Shown here one piece after another: positions 46,193 through 56,866 of a stretch of 64,000 bases of DNA. Under the pieces are notes generated by a model. It saw only the letters and a list, made by a program, of their open reading frames with translations. It did no database searches and was not told the origin of the DNA. The position numbers and the translations under genes were made by a program. Every line of letters starts with the position of its first letter. Position 1 is the stretch's first letter. Where the stretch lies: positions 1,054,001 to 1,118,000 of the forward strand of contig NZ_CP080524.1 in NCBI RefSeq assembly GCF_024746795.1, written 5' to 3'. Source of the stretch: Mesorhizobium sp. AR10 (lineage in GTDB: Bacteria; Pseudomonadota; Alphaproteobacteria; Rhizobiales; Rhizobiaceae).

Positions 46193-46714
46193 ATGGAAAC
46201 GATCGGTCAAGACTTGCGCATTTCGCTGCTCCCTCTGCTTGTTCTCGCACTCCCGCTGCTGGAAATTGCCGGTTTCGTCATTGTCGGCAGCCAGATCGGG
46301 GCATTGGCGACCGTCGGCCTGGTGCTGGCTTCCAGCATCGCCGGTGGCTTGCTGCTCAGGCATCAAGGCTTCGGCGTCATGACACGCGTCCGCGCCGAGA
46401 TGGACGCCGGGCGCGATCCAAGCCACCAGCTCGCACATGGCGCGATGATCGTGCTGGCGGCAATCCTGCTCATCATTCCGGGTTTCATCACCGACATACT
46501 GGCCATTCTGTTGTTGTTGCCGCCGGTTCGGAACCTTGCCTGGCGGATGCTGAAAAGCCGCATCGTGCTGGCGACCGATTTCGGCACTGGCGGTTTTAGG
46601 GCCCGGCAGCGCGGCAAGACCATCGATCTCGAAGACGGCGACTATTCGCGCGCCGACGACTATGGCCGCGGACCGGATCACAATTCGCCCTGGCGCCGCC
46701 TCAAGGACGAGTAG
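46193..46714 (+). CDS. fxsA: FxsA family membrane protein
   Basis: A 173-residue inner-membrane protein with three to four hydrophobic segments in the first 120 residues (LLVLALPLLEIAGFVIVGSQ, TVGLVLASSIAGGLLL, MIVLAAILLIIPGFITDILA). The family trait GFITDILAILLLLPPVR is present. The C-terminal 50 residues are polar and cytoplasmic. FxsA was named for suppressing F-plasmid exclusion of phage T7 in E. coli; its normal role is unknown. secB follows on the same strand. Confidence 0.88.
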   Translation: METIGQDLRISLLPLLVLALPLLEIAGFVIVGSQIGALATVGLVLASSIAGGLLLRHQGFGVMTRVRAEMDAGRDPSHQLAHGAMIVLAAILLIIPGFITDILAILLLLPPVRNLAWRMLKSRIVLATDFGTGGFRARQRGKTIDLEDGDYSRADDYGRGPDHNSPWRRLKDE

Positions 46715-46813
46715 CTGAAGGCGGCAAACCTTGTCTTGTCATGCCGACCATGGTAGCGAACGCCCGATTTCAATTCGGGCCGCATCGTCGCCCAGGCAAA
46801 AGGACAACGGCTC

Positions 46814-47314
46814 ATGGCCAGCAAAGATGACGCGCCGGTCGGCGCCGCCAATGGCAACGGCAACACGGAGCAGCCGTCGCTCAACGTGCTTGCCCAATAT
46901 GTGAAGGACCTGTCCTTCGAAAGCCCCGGCGCACCGAATTCGCTGCGCGGCCGCGACAAGGCTCCGGGCATCGCCATCAACGTCAATGTCAACGCCAACC
47001 CGCTTTCGGACAAGCAGTTCGACGTCAACCTGACGCTGAACGCCAAGGCTTCCTTCGATCAGGAAGTGCTGTTCAATGTCGAGCTGGTCTATGGCGGCGT
47101 GTTCGCCATCAGCGGCTTCCCGCAGGAGCACATGCTGCCGATCCTGTTCATCGAATGCCCGCGGCTGCTGTTCCCGTTCGCCAGGCAGATCATTGCCGAA
47201 GCGACGCGCAATGGCGGCTTCCCGCCGCTGATGCTCGACCCGATCGATTTCGCGCAGATGTTCCAGCAGAAGCTGGCCGAGGACCAGGCGGCGGCGAAGG
47301 TCAAGGTGAGCTGA
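46814..47314 (+). CDS. secB: Protein-export chaperone SecB
   Basis: A 166-residue SecB, the tetrameric cytoplasmic chaperone that keeps preproteins unfolded and hands them to SecA. Conserved segments are [45 protein letters not shown] and [17 protein letters not shown]. The N-terminal 20 residues are Gly/Asn-rich. An AAAGGAC site precedes the ATG and a terminator follows. Confidence 0.96.
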   Translation: MASKDDAPVGAANGNGNTEQPSLNVLAQYVKDLSFESPGAPNSLRGRDKAPGIAINVNVNANPLSDKQFDVNLTLNAKASFDQEVLFNVELVYGGVFAISGFPQEHMLPILFIECPRLLFPFARQIIAEATRNGGFPPLMLDPIDFAQMFQQKLAEDQAAAKVKVS

Positions 47315-47336
47315 GGTAACTCTGCACAGTGATTTG

Positions 47337-47366
47337 AAAAAGCCCGGCCTTTGTGCCGGGTTTTTT
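47337..47366 (+). terminator. Rho-independent terminator after secB
   Basis: The stem CCCGGC/GCCGGG (47343-47348 and 47355-47360), preceded by A-residues, with loop CTTTGT and a TTTTTT tail. It is 22 bases beyond the secB stop. Confidence 0.92.
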
Positions 47367-47370
47367 GTTT

Positions 47371-47398
47371 GGAGATGCCCGGCAGGGCAGAGGGGGGG
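47371..47398. repeat. Half copy of repeat family A
   Basis: GGAGATGCCCGGCAGGGCAG followed by a G-run equals the right end of copies 1 and 2. Only this half is present, directly after the secB terminator. Confidence 0.75.
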
Positions 47399-47410
47399 CA
47401 CGAAGGATCG

Positions 47411-48136
47411 CTACCGATCCAGTGTTCCGGTTAGGCCCGCCGCCACCCGCAGCCAGAGCGCTTTTTCACCCAGCGTGCCGACCATGCCGGCATGCGCGGC
47501 ACGCTCGGCGTCGGTCAGACGCGGCGCCAGGGGGACTGGTCGCACGCCGATGGTAATGTCGATATAGTCGACATCCGTCCTTCCAGCAGAAGGCGAAGCG
47601 ACACTGTCGAGGATGAGCGCTGCCTGCTTGCCGCCGATGAGCTCGATATAGACCTCGGCCAGCAATTCCGAATCGAGCAAGGCGCCGTGCTTGGTGCGAT
47701 GGCCGTTGTCGATGCCGTAGCGCCGGCACAGAGCGTCCAGCGAATTGGGCCCCATCGGATGCTTGCGGCGCGCCAGAGCCAGCGTGTCGACGACAAGCCC
47801 ATTGTCGATGAGCGGGTGACCCAGCCGGCCGAATTCGACATTGAGGAAGCCGATGTCGAAAGTGGCGTTGTGGGCGACCAGCTTGGCGCCATCGATAAAG
47901 GCTAGCCACTCCTCGGCAATCTCGGCAAATGTCGGCTTGTCCTTCAGGTCAGCCGCACTGATGCCGTGCACCGCCTGCGCTTCGGCGTGAACCGCGCGTC
48001 CCTGCGGATTGATGAATTTGTGGAAGGTGCGGCCGGTCGGAAAGCGGTTGACCAACTCGACGCCGCCAAGCTCGATGACGCGGTCTTCGCGGGAATCGAG
48101 GCCGGTGGTTTCCGTGTCGAAGATGATTTCGCGCAT
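47411..48136 (-). CDS. dnaQ: DNA polymerase III subunit epsilon
   Basis: A 241-residue proofreading 3'-5' exonuclease of the replicative polymerase. The DEDDh residues are visible: D7 and E9 in IFDTETTGLD, the middle Asp in AHNATFDIGFLN, and His/Asp in RTKHGALLDSELLAEVY. The length is normal. It lies downstream of coaE on the same strand, part of the leftward origin-proximal gene run. Confidence 0.96.
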   Translation of the reverse strand: MREIIFDTETTGLDSREDRVIELGGVELVNRFPTGRTFHKFINPQGRAVHAEAQAVHGISAADLKDKPTFAEIAEEWLAFIDGAKLVAHNATFDIGFLNVEFGRLGHPLIDNGLVVDTLALARRKHPMGPNSLDALCRRYGIDNGHRTKHGALLDSELLAEVYIELIGGKQAALILDSVASPSAGRTDVDYIDITIGVRPVPLAPRLTDAERAAHAGMVGTLGEKALWLRVAAGLTGTLDR

Positions 48137-48222
48137 CGAATCAGTCTGCTGGAGGCAAGGTCCCGCACAAGATGGCGACGCGGGGCCGAGACAGCAAGCG
48201 TCAGCGGACAGGCTTGCCGCGC

Positions 48223-48807
48223 TTATCCCCCGACCAGCTCGCTGACGATGGCCTTGACCGCCGCGCGCGCGGCATCAACGCCTTGTCCGGTGTCGATGAC
48301 GAAATCGGCACGTTTGCGCTTTTCGGCATCGGGAACCTGTTTTGCCAGGATCGACGCCAGCTTCTCCTCGCTCATCCCCGGCCGCGCCAGCACGCGGGCG
48401 CGCTGGATTTCCTTTGGCGCGGTGACGACGACGACCTTGTCGACGCGACCCCGGCCGCCCGTTTCGAACAGCAGCGGGATGTCGAGGACGACGAGCGGCG
48501 CGCCGGCGGTACGGTTTTTCGCCAGGAAGGCGTCGGCATCGGCGCGGACCAGCGGGTGGACGATCGCCTCCAGTTTTTTCAGCGCGGCAACATCGCCAAG
48601 CACGCGCCCGGCCAGCTCTGTGCGATCGACCGAACCGGAAACGGTTGTTCCGGGAAAAGCCGCTTCGACAAGGGGAACGGCATTGCCGGCGTAGAGGCGA
48701 TGCACGGTCTCGTCGGAATCATGGACCGGAACGCCAGCCTCGGTAAACATCTTTGCCGTGGTCGACTTGCCCATGCCGATCGATCCTGTGAGGCCGAGCA
48801 CGATCAT
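48223..48807 (-). CDS. coaE: Dephospho-CoA kinase
   Basis: A 194-residue kinase for the last step of coenzyme A synthesis. The P-loop is [15 protein letters not shown] at the N-terminus, with ADAFLAKN and [13 protein letters not shown] downstream. Its ATG overlaps the aroE stop (ATGA), so the maf-aroE-coaE genes are translationally coupled. Confidence 0.96.
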   Translation of the reverse strand: MIVLGLTGSIGMGKSTTAKMFTEAGVPVHDSDETVHRLYAGNAVPLVEAAFPGTTVSGSVDRTELAGRVLGDVAALKKLEAIVHPLVRADADAFLAKNRTAGAPLVVLDIPLLFETGGRGRVDKVVVVTAPKEIQRARVLARPGMSEEKLASILAKQVPDAEKRKRADFVIDTGQGVDAARAAVKAIVSELVGG

Positions 48808-49646
48808 TGTTTGGCGCCGATATCGGCGACGATGAGTGCGCGCAGATCAGCGGTGACCTCCGGCCGTTTGCCGAACCAGCGCTCGAAGCCCGGTACCGCC
48901 TGATGCAGCAGCATGCCAAGCCCGTCGACTGTCTTCAGGTTTCTCGCGCGCGCTGCAGCAAGCAGCGGCGTCTCCAGCGGCACGTAAACAATGTCGGTGA
49001 CGATGGCCCGGTCCGGCAATCTGACCGGATCGGCCGACAGGCCTTCATTGCCGTGCATGCCGAGCGCCGTGGTGTTGACCAGCAGGCCGGCTCCGGCAAG
49101 CAGTTCGTTGGTCGCGTCGAAGCCATGGGCGGAAACGCCGGCGCCGAAACGATGCTGCAATTCCTGCGCTCGGGCGAGCGTGCGGTTGACGATGCGGATG
49201 TCGCTGACGCCACGTTCAATCAACGCATGGATGACGGCGCGGGACGCGCCGCCGGCGCCAAGCACCACCGCCGGACCATTTCTTGCCCAGTCCGGCGCAT
49301 GGTCGTCGAGATTGGCGGCAAAGCCATGCGCGTCGGTATTGCCACCCCACAATTCGCCATCCTCGAACCAAAGCGTGTTGACAGCGCCGATCTGTTCGGC
49401 GGCCTCATCGCGGCGATCGACCAGGGCGAAGGCGGCCTCCTTGTGCGGAATGGTGGCGTTGCCACCCTGGAAGCCATTCTCCCGCAGCGTTTTCAGGAAC
49501 GTGGCAAAGTCGTCCGGCGCGACGTCGATCGGCTGGTAGCTGCCTTCGATGCGGTATTTGGCCAACCAATGGCCGTGGATCTTCGGCGACCGCGAATGCG
49601 CGATCGGGTGGCCGGTGACGAAAGCTTTTTTCTCGACCTCAGCCAT
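48804..49646 (-). CDS. aroE: Shikimate dehydrogenase
   Basis: A 280-residue NADPH enzyme reducing 3-dehydroshikimate in aromatic amino-acid synthesis. Substrate-binding [15 protein letters not shown] and [11 protein letters not shown] (catalytic Lys) are at the N-terminus; the nucleotide loop is [16 protein letters not shown] near residue 130. The ATG at 49646 overlaps the maf stop by 8 bases; longer in-frame readings are rejected. Confidence 0.95.
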   Translation of the reverse strand: MAEVEKKAFVTGHPIAHSRSPKIHGHWLAKYRIEGSYQPIDVAPDDFATFLKTLRENGFQGGNATIPHKEAAFALVDRRDEAAEQIGAVNTLWFEDGELWGGNTDAHGFAANLDDHAPDWARNGPAVVLGAGGASRAVIHALIERGVSDIRIVNRTLARAQELQHRFGAGVSAHGFDATNELLAGAGLLVNTTALGMHGNEGLSADPVRLPDRAIVTDIVYVPLETPLLAAARARNLKTVDGLGMLLHQAVPGFERWFGKRPEVTADLRALIVADIGAKQ

Positions 49647-50232
49647 CGATGGCTCCGAGCGCGCGAAGTTCCGCCAGCACCGGCAGAAGCGGCAGGCCGA
49701 CAATGGTAAAGTAGTCGCCTTCGATCTTTTCGAAGAGCTGAATGCCTTCGCCTTCGATCTGGTAGGCACCGACGCTGGCCAATGCCTTCATGCCGACCCG
49801 CGCCAAATGGCGGCCGATAAAGGCCGGATCGAGCTTGCGCATGGTGAGACTTGCTATGCCGACATGCCGCCACAGAACCTCGCCGTCGCGCATCAGCACG
49901 CCAGCGCTGTTGAGCTGATGCGTCTTGCCCGACAGCGCCAGCAGATGGCGGCGCGCGCCTTCCATGTCCGCCGGCTTGTGGAACACCTCGTCACCGAGCG
50001 ACAGCGTCTGGTCGCAGCCGAGCACCAGGGCCCCAGGCTTGCGCTCGCTGACCTCGGTGGCCTTGGCTTCGGCAAGGATCGCGGCAACGTCTTCGGGCGA
50101 GACGCCTTCCAAAGGCGCTTCGAGCGCGCGTTCGTCGACGTCGGCGGGAACCGCCTCGATGTCGAGCCCGGCATTGAGGAGCATCGCCTTGCGGAACGGA
50201 CTGCCGGAAGCGAGGATGATTTTTTCGGTCAT
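49639..50232 (-). CDS. maf: Maf-like nucleoside triphosphate pyrophosphatase
   Basis: A 197-residue Maf/HAM1-fold protein that hydrolyses modified or canonical NTPs and affects septation in some bacteria. Motifs are [28 protein letters not shown] and [20 protein letters not shown]. Members split into dTTP/UTP and m7GTP classes; this one resembles the YceF type, which is an inference. It is coupled to aroE. Confidence 0.92.
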   Translation of the reverse strand: MTEKIILASGSPFRKAMLLNAGLDIEAVPADVDERALEAPLEGVSPEDVAAILAEAKATEVSERKPGALVLGCDQTLSLGDEVFHKPADMEGARRHLLALSGKTHQLNSAGVLMRDGEVLWRHVGIASLTMRKLDPAFIGRHLARVGMKALASVGAYQIEGEGIQLFEKIEGDYFTIVGLPLLPVLAELRALGAIDG

Positions 50233-50354
50233 GGGTTCGCCCGGTTAATCGTCGTTGACCGCCGCGATGCAGAAGGTTTCCAAAGGTTGGCGGGGCGCGA
50301 AGGATCGCGACGTTTCGGACACTACCTCAACCCTGCGTATGCGGAAGCGCCTCA

Positions 50355-51185
50355 CTACCTGTTCTTCCCCCGCAGGGCAACGATCGCCGCCGCGGTCTCC
50401 TCGATCGAGCGGCGGCTGACATCGATCATCGGCCAGCCATGCCTTGTGCAGATCTGGCGGGCATAGGCGAGTTCCTCAGTGATCGCGGCGCGGTCGACAT
50501 AGTCGCCAGCTTCGTAGTCGCTGCTGTTGCCGAGAACGCGATTTTGCCGGACATGCGAGATGCGCTCGGCGGTGGCGATCAGCCCGACGATCAGCGGCGT
50601 CTTGGCGTTGACCAGGCTTTCCGGCACCGGCACGCCAAGCACGATCGGAATGTTGGCGGTCTTGATGCCGCGATTGGCGAGATAGATGGACGTCGGCGTC
50701 TTCGAGGTGCGGGAAATGCCGATGAGCACGATGTCGGCGTCATCCATATTGGCCGGCAACTGGCCGTCATCATGGTCCATGGTGAAGTTGAGCGCGTCGA
50801 TGCGGCGAAAATATTCGGCGTCCAGCACATGCTGGGCGCCGACGCGGCGGCCCGCCGGCGTGCCGAGATAGGACTGGAACACCGTCAGCACCGGTTCCAG
50901 CACCGAGACACAGGGCAGCCCCATCGTCGCGCAGCGTTCGTCAATGCCGCGCGCCAGCTTCTGGTCGACGACGGTGTAGAGGATGATGCCAGGCTCCTCC
51001 TCGATGTCCTCGAACACTTTCGCCACCTGCTTTTCGGTGCGGATGAGCGGATAGATATGCTCGATGGCGCGCGCGTCCTTGTACTGCGCGGAAGCCGCGC
51101 GGCCGGCGGCCAGCAGCGTTTCGCCGGTAGCATCGGAGATCAGATGGAGGTGAAAGAAACTCTGGGGTTTGTTCACAGGGTCCAT
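50355..51185 (-). CDS. ppsR: PEP synthase regulatory protein / pyrophosphorylase (PPR, DUF299)
   Basis: A 276-residue bifunctional kinase/pyrophosphorylase of the DUF299 family, which controls PEP synthase or pyruvate phosphate dikinase by ADP-dependent phosphorylation and Pi-dependent reversal. Typical segments are [18 protein letters not shown] and [19 protein letters not shown] with a P-loop-like GISRTSKT. It is the first gene left of the origin and its start region carries a DnaA-box-like sequence. In alphaproteobacteria this gene classically neighbours hemE at the origin. Confidence 0.93.
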   Translation of the reverse strand: MDPVNKPQSFFHLHLISDATGETLLAAGRAASAQYKDARAIEHIYPLIRTEKQVAKVFEDIEEEPGIILYTVVDQKLARGIDERCATMGLPCVSVLEPVLTVFQSYLGTPAGRRVGAQHVLDAEYFRRIDALNFTMDHDDGQLPANMDDADIVLIGISRTSKTPTSIYLANRGIKTANIPIVLGVPVPESLVNAKTPLIVGLIATAERISHVRQNRVLGNSSDYEAGDYVDRAAITEELAYARQICTRHGWPMIDVSRRSIEETAAAIVALRGKNR

Positions 51186-51576
51186 TCCAGGCTGTGGGCG
51201 AATGTGGATAAACCGGGCCGAAAAATCGGCCGGCTGGAATGGACTGTATCAGATGGCAGTTTGTCCACAATTCGATGCGCTGTCGGCTTCGCCGGGCGGC
51301 TGGGGACAAGTTTGGGGACGGATTCTATAGTCCGCATCTCATCCACAGCGGCAATTTCTTGGTGCTGGCGACAAGCCATTGACTCCAGTGCGAAATTCCA
51401 GACGTTCCACAAAGTCCAGCAATCCTTTTGGAGAAGCGCGCGACAATATGCTGGCTGGCCTTTCCGGGAGCAAAGCGGGAGAGGTGACAACCACCGATAC
51501 CAACAGACTCTTAGAATCAGAAGATTCTAGAAATAGACTCTTTAATTATAGAGAAGGCTGAGGAAGCGAGCGCTCA
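51186..51576. other. oriC: Candidate chromosomal replication origin (oriC)
   Basis: A gene-free region between divergent ppsR and hemE. It contains an exact reverse DnaA box (TGTGGATAA, 51203-51211), single-mismatch boxes TTGTCCACA (51261-51269) and TCATCCACA (51339-51347), and another, TTGTTCACA, at 51169-51177 in the ppsR start. Six GANTC sites are present (51321, 51381, 51506, 51514, 51523, 51536). The right end is AT-rich (about 51525-51555), suited to unwinding. In several alphaproteobacteria the origin lies beside hemE. The gene-direction switch supports the call. Confidence 0.8.
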
Positions 51577-52608
51577 ATGCCCGAAAACCGGATCATGCTG
51601 GACGTGTTGAAGGGCGAAGCGGTGTTTCCGCCGCCACTCTGGATGATGCGCCAGGCAGGCCGCTATCTGCCGGAATATCGCGTGACACGCAGACGCGCCG
51701 GATCGTTCCTCGATCTCTGCTACGATCCTGACCTTGCCGTGGAAGTGACGCTGCAGCCGATCGAGCGCTTCGGCTTCGACGCCTCGATCCTGTTTTCCGA
51801 TATCCTTGTCGTGCCGCATGCGCTTGGCCGCGATGTCCGCTTCGAGGAGGGACGCGGGCCGCTGTTGACGCCGATTGCGGCAAACGAAATCGCGGCTCTG
51901 GATGGCGAAACGTTTCACGTGAATCTCGAACCGGTCTACGAGACGGTTCGCCGATTGCGGGCAAAACTGCCTGATGAAACGACGCTGATCGGCTTCTGCG
52001 GCGCGCCGTGGACGGTGGCAACCTACATGATCGCCGGCCATGGCACGCCCGACCAGGCGCCGGCGCGGCTGTTTGCCTATCGCGAGCCGGCAGCCTTCCT
52101 GCAATTGCTGAAGGTGCTGGTTGATCATTCGGCTGCGTATTTGATCCGTCAGATCGAAGCGGGCGCCGATGTGGTGCAGATTTTCGATTCCTGGTCCGGT
52201 GTGCTCGACGACGCCTCTTTCGAATTGTTCTGCGTTCGGCCGGTGGCGGAGATCGTCAGGCAGGTTCGAGCCGTTCATCCCGATGTTCCAATCATCGGTT
52301 TTCCCAAGGGCGCCGGTGCCCGCTACCAGACCTATCGCGAGAAGACCGGTGTAACGGCCCTGGGGATCGATTGGACGGTACCCCTGGACGTTGCGAGGGC
52401 GTTGCAGCACTCGGGTGCGGTTCAAGGCAATCTCGACCCCTTGCGGCTGGTGGCAGGCGGCAAAGCGCTTGCCGATGGCGTCGAAGCGATCCTGAAGGGC
52501 TTGGGAGATGGGCCACTGATCTTCAATCTCGGCCACGGCATCACGCCGGAGACGCCGATCGCGCATGTCGAGGCGATGGTGAAACTGGTACGGAGCGCGA
52601 CACGCTGA
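51577..52608 (+). CDS. hemE: Uroporphyrinogen decarboxylase
   Basis: A 343-residue enzyme that decarboxylates uroporphyrinogen III to coproporphyrinogen III in heme synthesis. The signature [16 protein letters not shown] is near residue 25, with [12 protein letters not shown] and [13 protein letters not shown] following. The length is standard. A degenerate parS-like sequence lies within the gene at 51912-51925. It couples to hemJ through TGATG and is the first gene right of the origin. Confidence 0.97.
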   Translation: MPENRIMLDVLKGEAVFPPPLWMMRQAGRYLPEYRVTRRRAGSFLDLCYDPDLAVEVTLQPIERFGFDASILFSDILVVPHALGRDVRFEEGRGPLLTPIAANEIAALDGETFHVNLEPVYETVRRLRAKLPDETTLIGFCGAPWTVATYMIAGHGTPDQAPARLFAYREPAAFLQLLKVLVDHSAAYLIRQIEAGADVVQIFDSWSGVLDDASFELFCVRPVAEIVRQVRAVHPDVPIIGFPKGAGARYQTYREKTGVTALGIDWTVPLDVARALQHSGAVQGNLDPLRLVAGGKALADGVEAILKGLGDGPLIFNLGHGITPETPIAHVEAMVKLVRSATR

Positions 52609-53141
52609 TGGCCGAGAACAATACGAACAGTACTGCCCAGGCGCTGCTGCGCATGACAGTTGGCATTGCCGTGCTGGTTGTTCTGACGGCGCTGCTGTAT
52701 TTTCTCGCACCCGATGCGTTCTATCCGTGGGCAAAGGCGATCCACGTCCTTGCCGTCATCTCCTGGATGGCGGGCATGCTCTATCTGCCGCGGCTGCTGG
52801 TCTATCATGCCGATGCCGAGAAAGGCTCCGTGCAGTCGGAGACCTTCAAGGTGATGGAGCGGCGCCTGCTGCGCGGCATCATCAATCCGGCGATGATCGT
52901 CACCTGGGTGTTCGGTCTGTGGCTGGCCTGGAAAGGTTTTGCGTTCCAGGGCGGCTGGCTGCACGCCAAGATCGCCTTGGTGCTTTTGCTGTCGGCCGTG
53001 CATGGCTATCTGGCTGGTGCTGTGCGCAAATTCGCCGAGGATCGCAACGAAAAGCCGGCGCGGCACTGGCGAATCGTCAACGAGATCCCCACATTGCTGA
53101 TGATCGCAATCGTGATCCTGGTTGTCGTCAAGCCGTTCTAG
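52608..53141 (+). CDS. hemJ: Protoporphyrinogen oxidase HemJ
   Basis: A 177-residue membrane protein with about four or five helices, the HemJ type of protoporphyrinogen IX oxidase found in many alphaproteobacteria. The conserved AKAIHVLAVISWMAGMLYLP holds the essential His, with LPRLLVYHADAE and MERRLLRGIINPAM next. It overlaps hemE by TGATG, keeping two heme enzymes together. Confidence 0.93.
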   Translation: MAENNTNSTAQALLRMTVGIAVLVVLTALLYFLAPDAFYPWAKAIHVLAVISWMAGMLYLPRLLVYHADAEKGSVQSETFKVMERRLLRGIINPAMIVTWVFGLWLAWKGFAFQGGWLHAKIALVLLLSAVHGYLAGAVRKFAEDRNEKPARHWRIVNEIPTLLMIAIVILVVVKPF

Positions 53142-53160
53142 GGCTTCCTTTTTGTTTTCG

Positions 53161-53207
53161 TGCATGTCGTTGTCCTAAAACCGCTTCTCACTTTTGGGCG
53201 ACAGGCA
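53161..53207. repeat. Interspersed palindrome, family D, copy 2
   Basis: TGCATGTCGTTGTCC...TTTTGGGCGACAGGCA are inverted imperfect ends, similar to the copy at 40827-40875. It follows hemJ. Confidence 0.75.
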
Positions 53208-53384
53208 CGGCGGATGACCCGCAAAACGCGGCTTGCTCTTTCCATCGACCGACGATAAAAGACGGGTCTTCCTTCCCGTCATGCGCCGCCCATTTTTCAA
53301 TTTCGGCCGCGCCCGGCATTTGTCGCATCCCGCCGATATTTTTTCCCAAAGCTTACCCAGACTCCATCTATTCAAGGTCCGTCT

Positions 53385-54650
<1,266 letters not shown>

Positions 54651-54697
54651 GGGTTGAGCTGCGGATCCGAGGTTCGGTCCATACAAGCTATTTGGGA

Positions 54698-54735
54698 GCC
54701 CATTCCGAGAGATCGGGATGGGCTTCTTTATTTTG
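54698..54735 (+). terminator. Rho-independent terminator after rho
   Basis: GCCCATTCCGA pairs with TCGGGATGGGC around GAGA, followed by TTCTTTATTTT. The stem spans 54698-54723. It separates rho from the convergent DUF255 gene. Confidence 0.88.
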
Positions 54736-54781
54736 GCCAACCGGCGCTTCAACCGTTCCCGCCGATGGAAGCACCCCTACC

Positions 54782-56800
54782 CTACTGGCGCCGCAAAAGG
54801 CGCTCGAGCTCTTCGGGATCGGCAATCACGGGCCGGCAGACCTGCCCCGTGCAAAGCCAGGCGCCCGGTTTGTCGGTTGGTGGCAGCACCCCGCCCGGAA
54901 GCATTGGTCGATTCGCTTCCGTACCAACCGGAACGACAATGTCGACCCGACGCGGGTCAGGGTTCCGATTCGCAACCGGAACGAGGCTTGGATTTCCCGG
55001 GTTGTCTATCAGCACCAGCTTCAACGGCTCGATGGTCAAGGCGCAGGCGTTGACGATGCCTGCCTGACCATAGGCCTGGTGGGAGGCGCGGCCGGCGGCA
55101 TGCTCGGCTACCTTCCAGGCCTTTTCCTGCAGATCGAGGTCCCCGGTCAGGGAAGCCAGGCGGACCAATGCCTCTATGATCTGGCCACTGGCCGCGGTAA
55201 TCGCCTCGTCGACATCCCCCCTGATGCGGATCGGCACGTCGGTGCTGTCCGACGCGGTCAGATAGTAGCCGGTCTCTTCGCGGTCCCGGTGCCAGTGGTC
55301 GAGTTGTTCCATGAATTGCCGGGCGTGGTCGACATAGGCCGAATTGCCGGTCGCCTCGAACAGCGAAATCGCGGCGTTGGTCATCGCTGCATAGTCGCTC
55401 GACAGCGCCGGAAACAATCTCTTGGCGCCGAGCATCGAATGAGGCAAGCGCTTGTCCTGGCTAGACCCGGCAATATGGGCGAAGGCCCTTTCCGCTGCGT
55501 CGATCCAGTCGGCCCGGCCCAGCGATCGCCCGGCTTCGGTAAGCGCTGATATCATCAGGCCGTTCCAGTCGGTGAGCGCCTTGCCATCACGCCCGGGCCT
55601 GACGCGCTGCTCCCTGGCTGCCAGCAATTTCTCCTTCAGCGGGATGAGCTGATCATGAATGACCACGCTTTGCGCTTGCTGAGCCTCGGTCTGGTGGACA
55701 ATCGGCTTGCCTTCCCAGCCGTGCGGGCTGGAAAGCATGAAGTGCTTGAAAAACAAGGATGATTCGTCACCGAGCACGGCCTCGACCTCATCCTTGCTCC
55801 AGGTGTAGAACAGCCCCTCTTCGCCATCGCTGTCGGCGTCGAGGCTGGCGGCAAAGGCACCGCCATCGACGCGCATCTCGCGCAACAGCCAGTCGACGGT
55901 GCCTTCGATTCGTATCCGGAACAAATCATTGCCGCTCGCCGCATAGGCCCAGTTGCAGAGGCGGATGAGCTGCGCGTTGTCGTAGAGCATCTTTTCGAAA
56001 TGCGGCACCAGCCATTCGGCATCGGTCGAGTAACGACTGAGCCCACCGCCAATGTGGTCGTAGATGCCGCCGGCCAGCATCTTTTCGAGGCTGAGCAGCA
56101 CGGCGTCGCGATGAGACGTACTGCCGTCGCGCAGCCAGGACAGCCAGAGCGTCTGCATGAACGGGGCGTTGGGGAATTTTGGCGCACCGCGCAGGCCGCC
56201 CAATGTCCTGTCGACCATGCCGTCGATACCGTTGGCGAGATTGGCCAACGTGTCGCGGTCGAGCACCGCCTTGGCATGGGTGCCTGCTAGCCTGGCCTCG
56301 ACATGATTGGTCAACCCATCGGCGCTTTGATTGAGGCTTTCTCTCTTCTCGCGCCAGGTCTTGTCGACGGCTTCCAACACCTGGACAAAGCCGGGGCGGC
56401 CATAGCGTGGCTCGCGCGGAAAGTAGGTGCCGCCCCAGAAGGGCTTGCCGTCCGGGGTCAGGAACATGGTCAGCGGCCATCCGCCTTGCTCGCCCATCGA
56501 CGACAGCGCTGCCATGTAGATCTGGTCGATGTCCGGCCGCTCCTCGCGATCGACCTTGATATTGACGAACAGCCGGTTCATGACGGCGGCGACAGCGTCG
56601 TTCTCGAAGCTTTCATGCGCCATGACATGGCACCAATGGCAAGCCGCGTAGCCGACCGAGAGCAGGATCGGCCGCTGCAGTGTCCTTGCTTCCGCCAGGG
56701 CGGCAGGCGACCAGGCCCGCCAGTGTACCGGGTTGTCGCTGTGCTGCTGCAGATAGGGGCTGGCCTCTTCGGCAAGCAGATTTTGCGCGGGCAATGTCAC
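54782..56800 (-). CDS. Thioredoxin-domain protein DUF255 (YyaL/spermatogenesis-associated 20 type)
   Basis: A protein of about 672 residues. The N-terminal DUF255 thioredoxin-like domain (ASPYLQQHSDNPVHW, YAACHWCHVMAHESFE with CxxC) is followed by a long (alpha/alpha)6-barrel region resembling N-acylglucosamine 2-epimerase folds (RGAPKFPNAPF, GGIYDHIGGGLSRYSTDAEW). Function is unknown in bacteria. I chose the GTG at 56800, which gives the usual family start; a TTG at 56866 is longer. Head-to-head with mnmE. Confidence 0.88.
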   Translation of the reverse strand: MTLPAQNLLAEEASPYLQQHSDNPVHWRAWSPAALAEARTLQRPILLSVGYAACHWCHVMAHESFENDAVAAVMNRLFVNIKVDREERPDIDQIYMAALSSMGEQGGWPLTMFLTPDGKPFWGGTYFPREPRYGRPGFVQVLEAVDKTWREKRESLNQSADGLTNHVEARLAGTHAKAVLDRDTLANLANGIDGMVDRTLGGLRGAPKFPNAPFMQTLWLSWLRDGSTSHRDAVLLSLEKMLAGGIYDHIGGGLSRYSTDAEWLVPHFEKMLYDNAQLIRLCNWAYAASGNDLFRIRIEGTVDWLLREMRVDGGAFAASLDADSDGEEGLFYTWSKDEVEAVLGDESSLFFKHFMLSSPHGWEGKPIVHQTEAQQAQSVVIHDQLIPLKEKLLAAREQRVRPGRDGKALTDWNGLMISALTEAGRSLGRADWIDAAERAFAHIAGSSQDKRLPHSMLGAKRLFPALSSDYAAMTNAAISLFEATGNSAYVDHARQFMEQLDHWHRDREETGYYLTASDSTDVPIRIRGDVDEAITAASGQIIEALVRLASLTGDLDLQEKAWKVAEHAAGRASHQAYGQAGIVNACALTIEPLKLVLIDNPGNPSLVPVANRNPDPRRVDIVVPVGTEANRPMLPGGVLPPTDKPGAWLCTGQVCRPVIADPEELERLLRRQ

Positions 56801-56866
56801 GATGAGGCAATCCTGCGGAGCGTGATGGGAATGAACGACGCTAGGGCGGTTCGGTAGAGCGGGCAA

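Noticed and set aside
51379..51561. A 60-codon frame crossing the candidate origin
   Set aside because: No ribosome binding site or conserved-looking sequence; it overlaps the GANTC cluster and AT-rich region.
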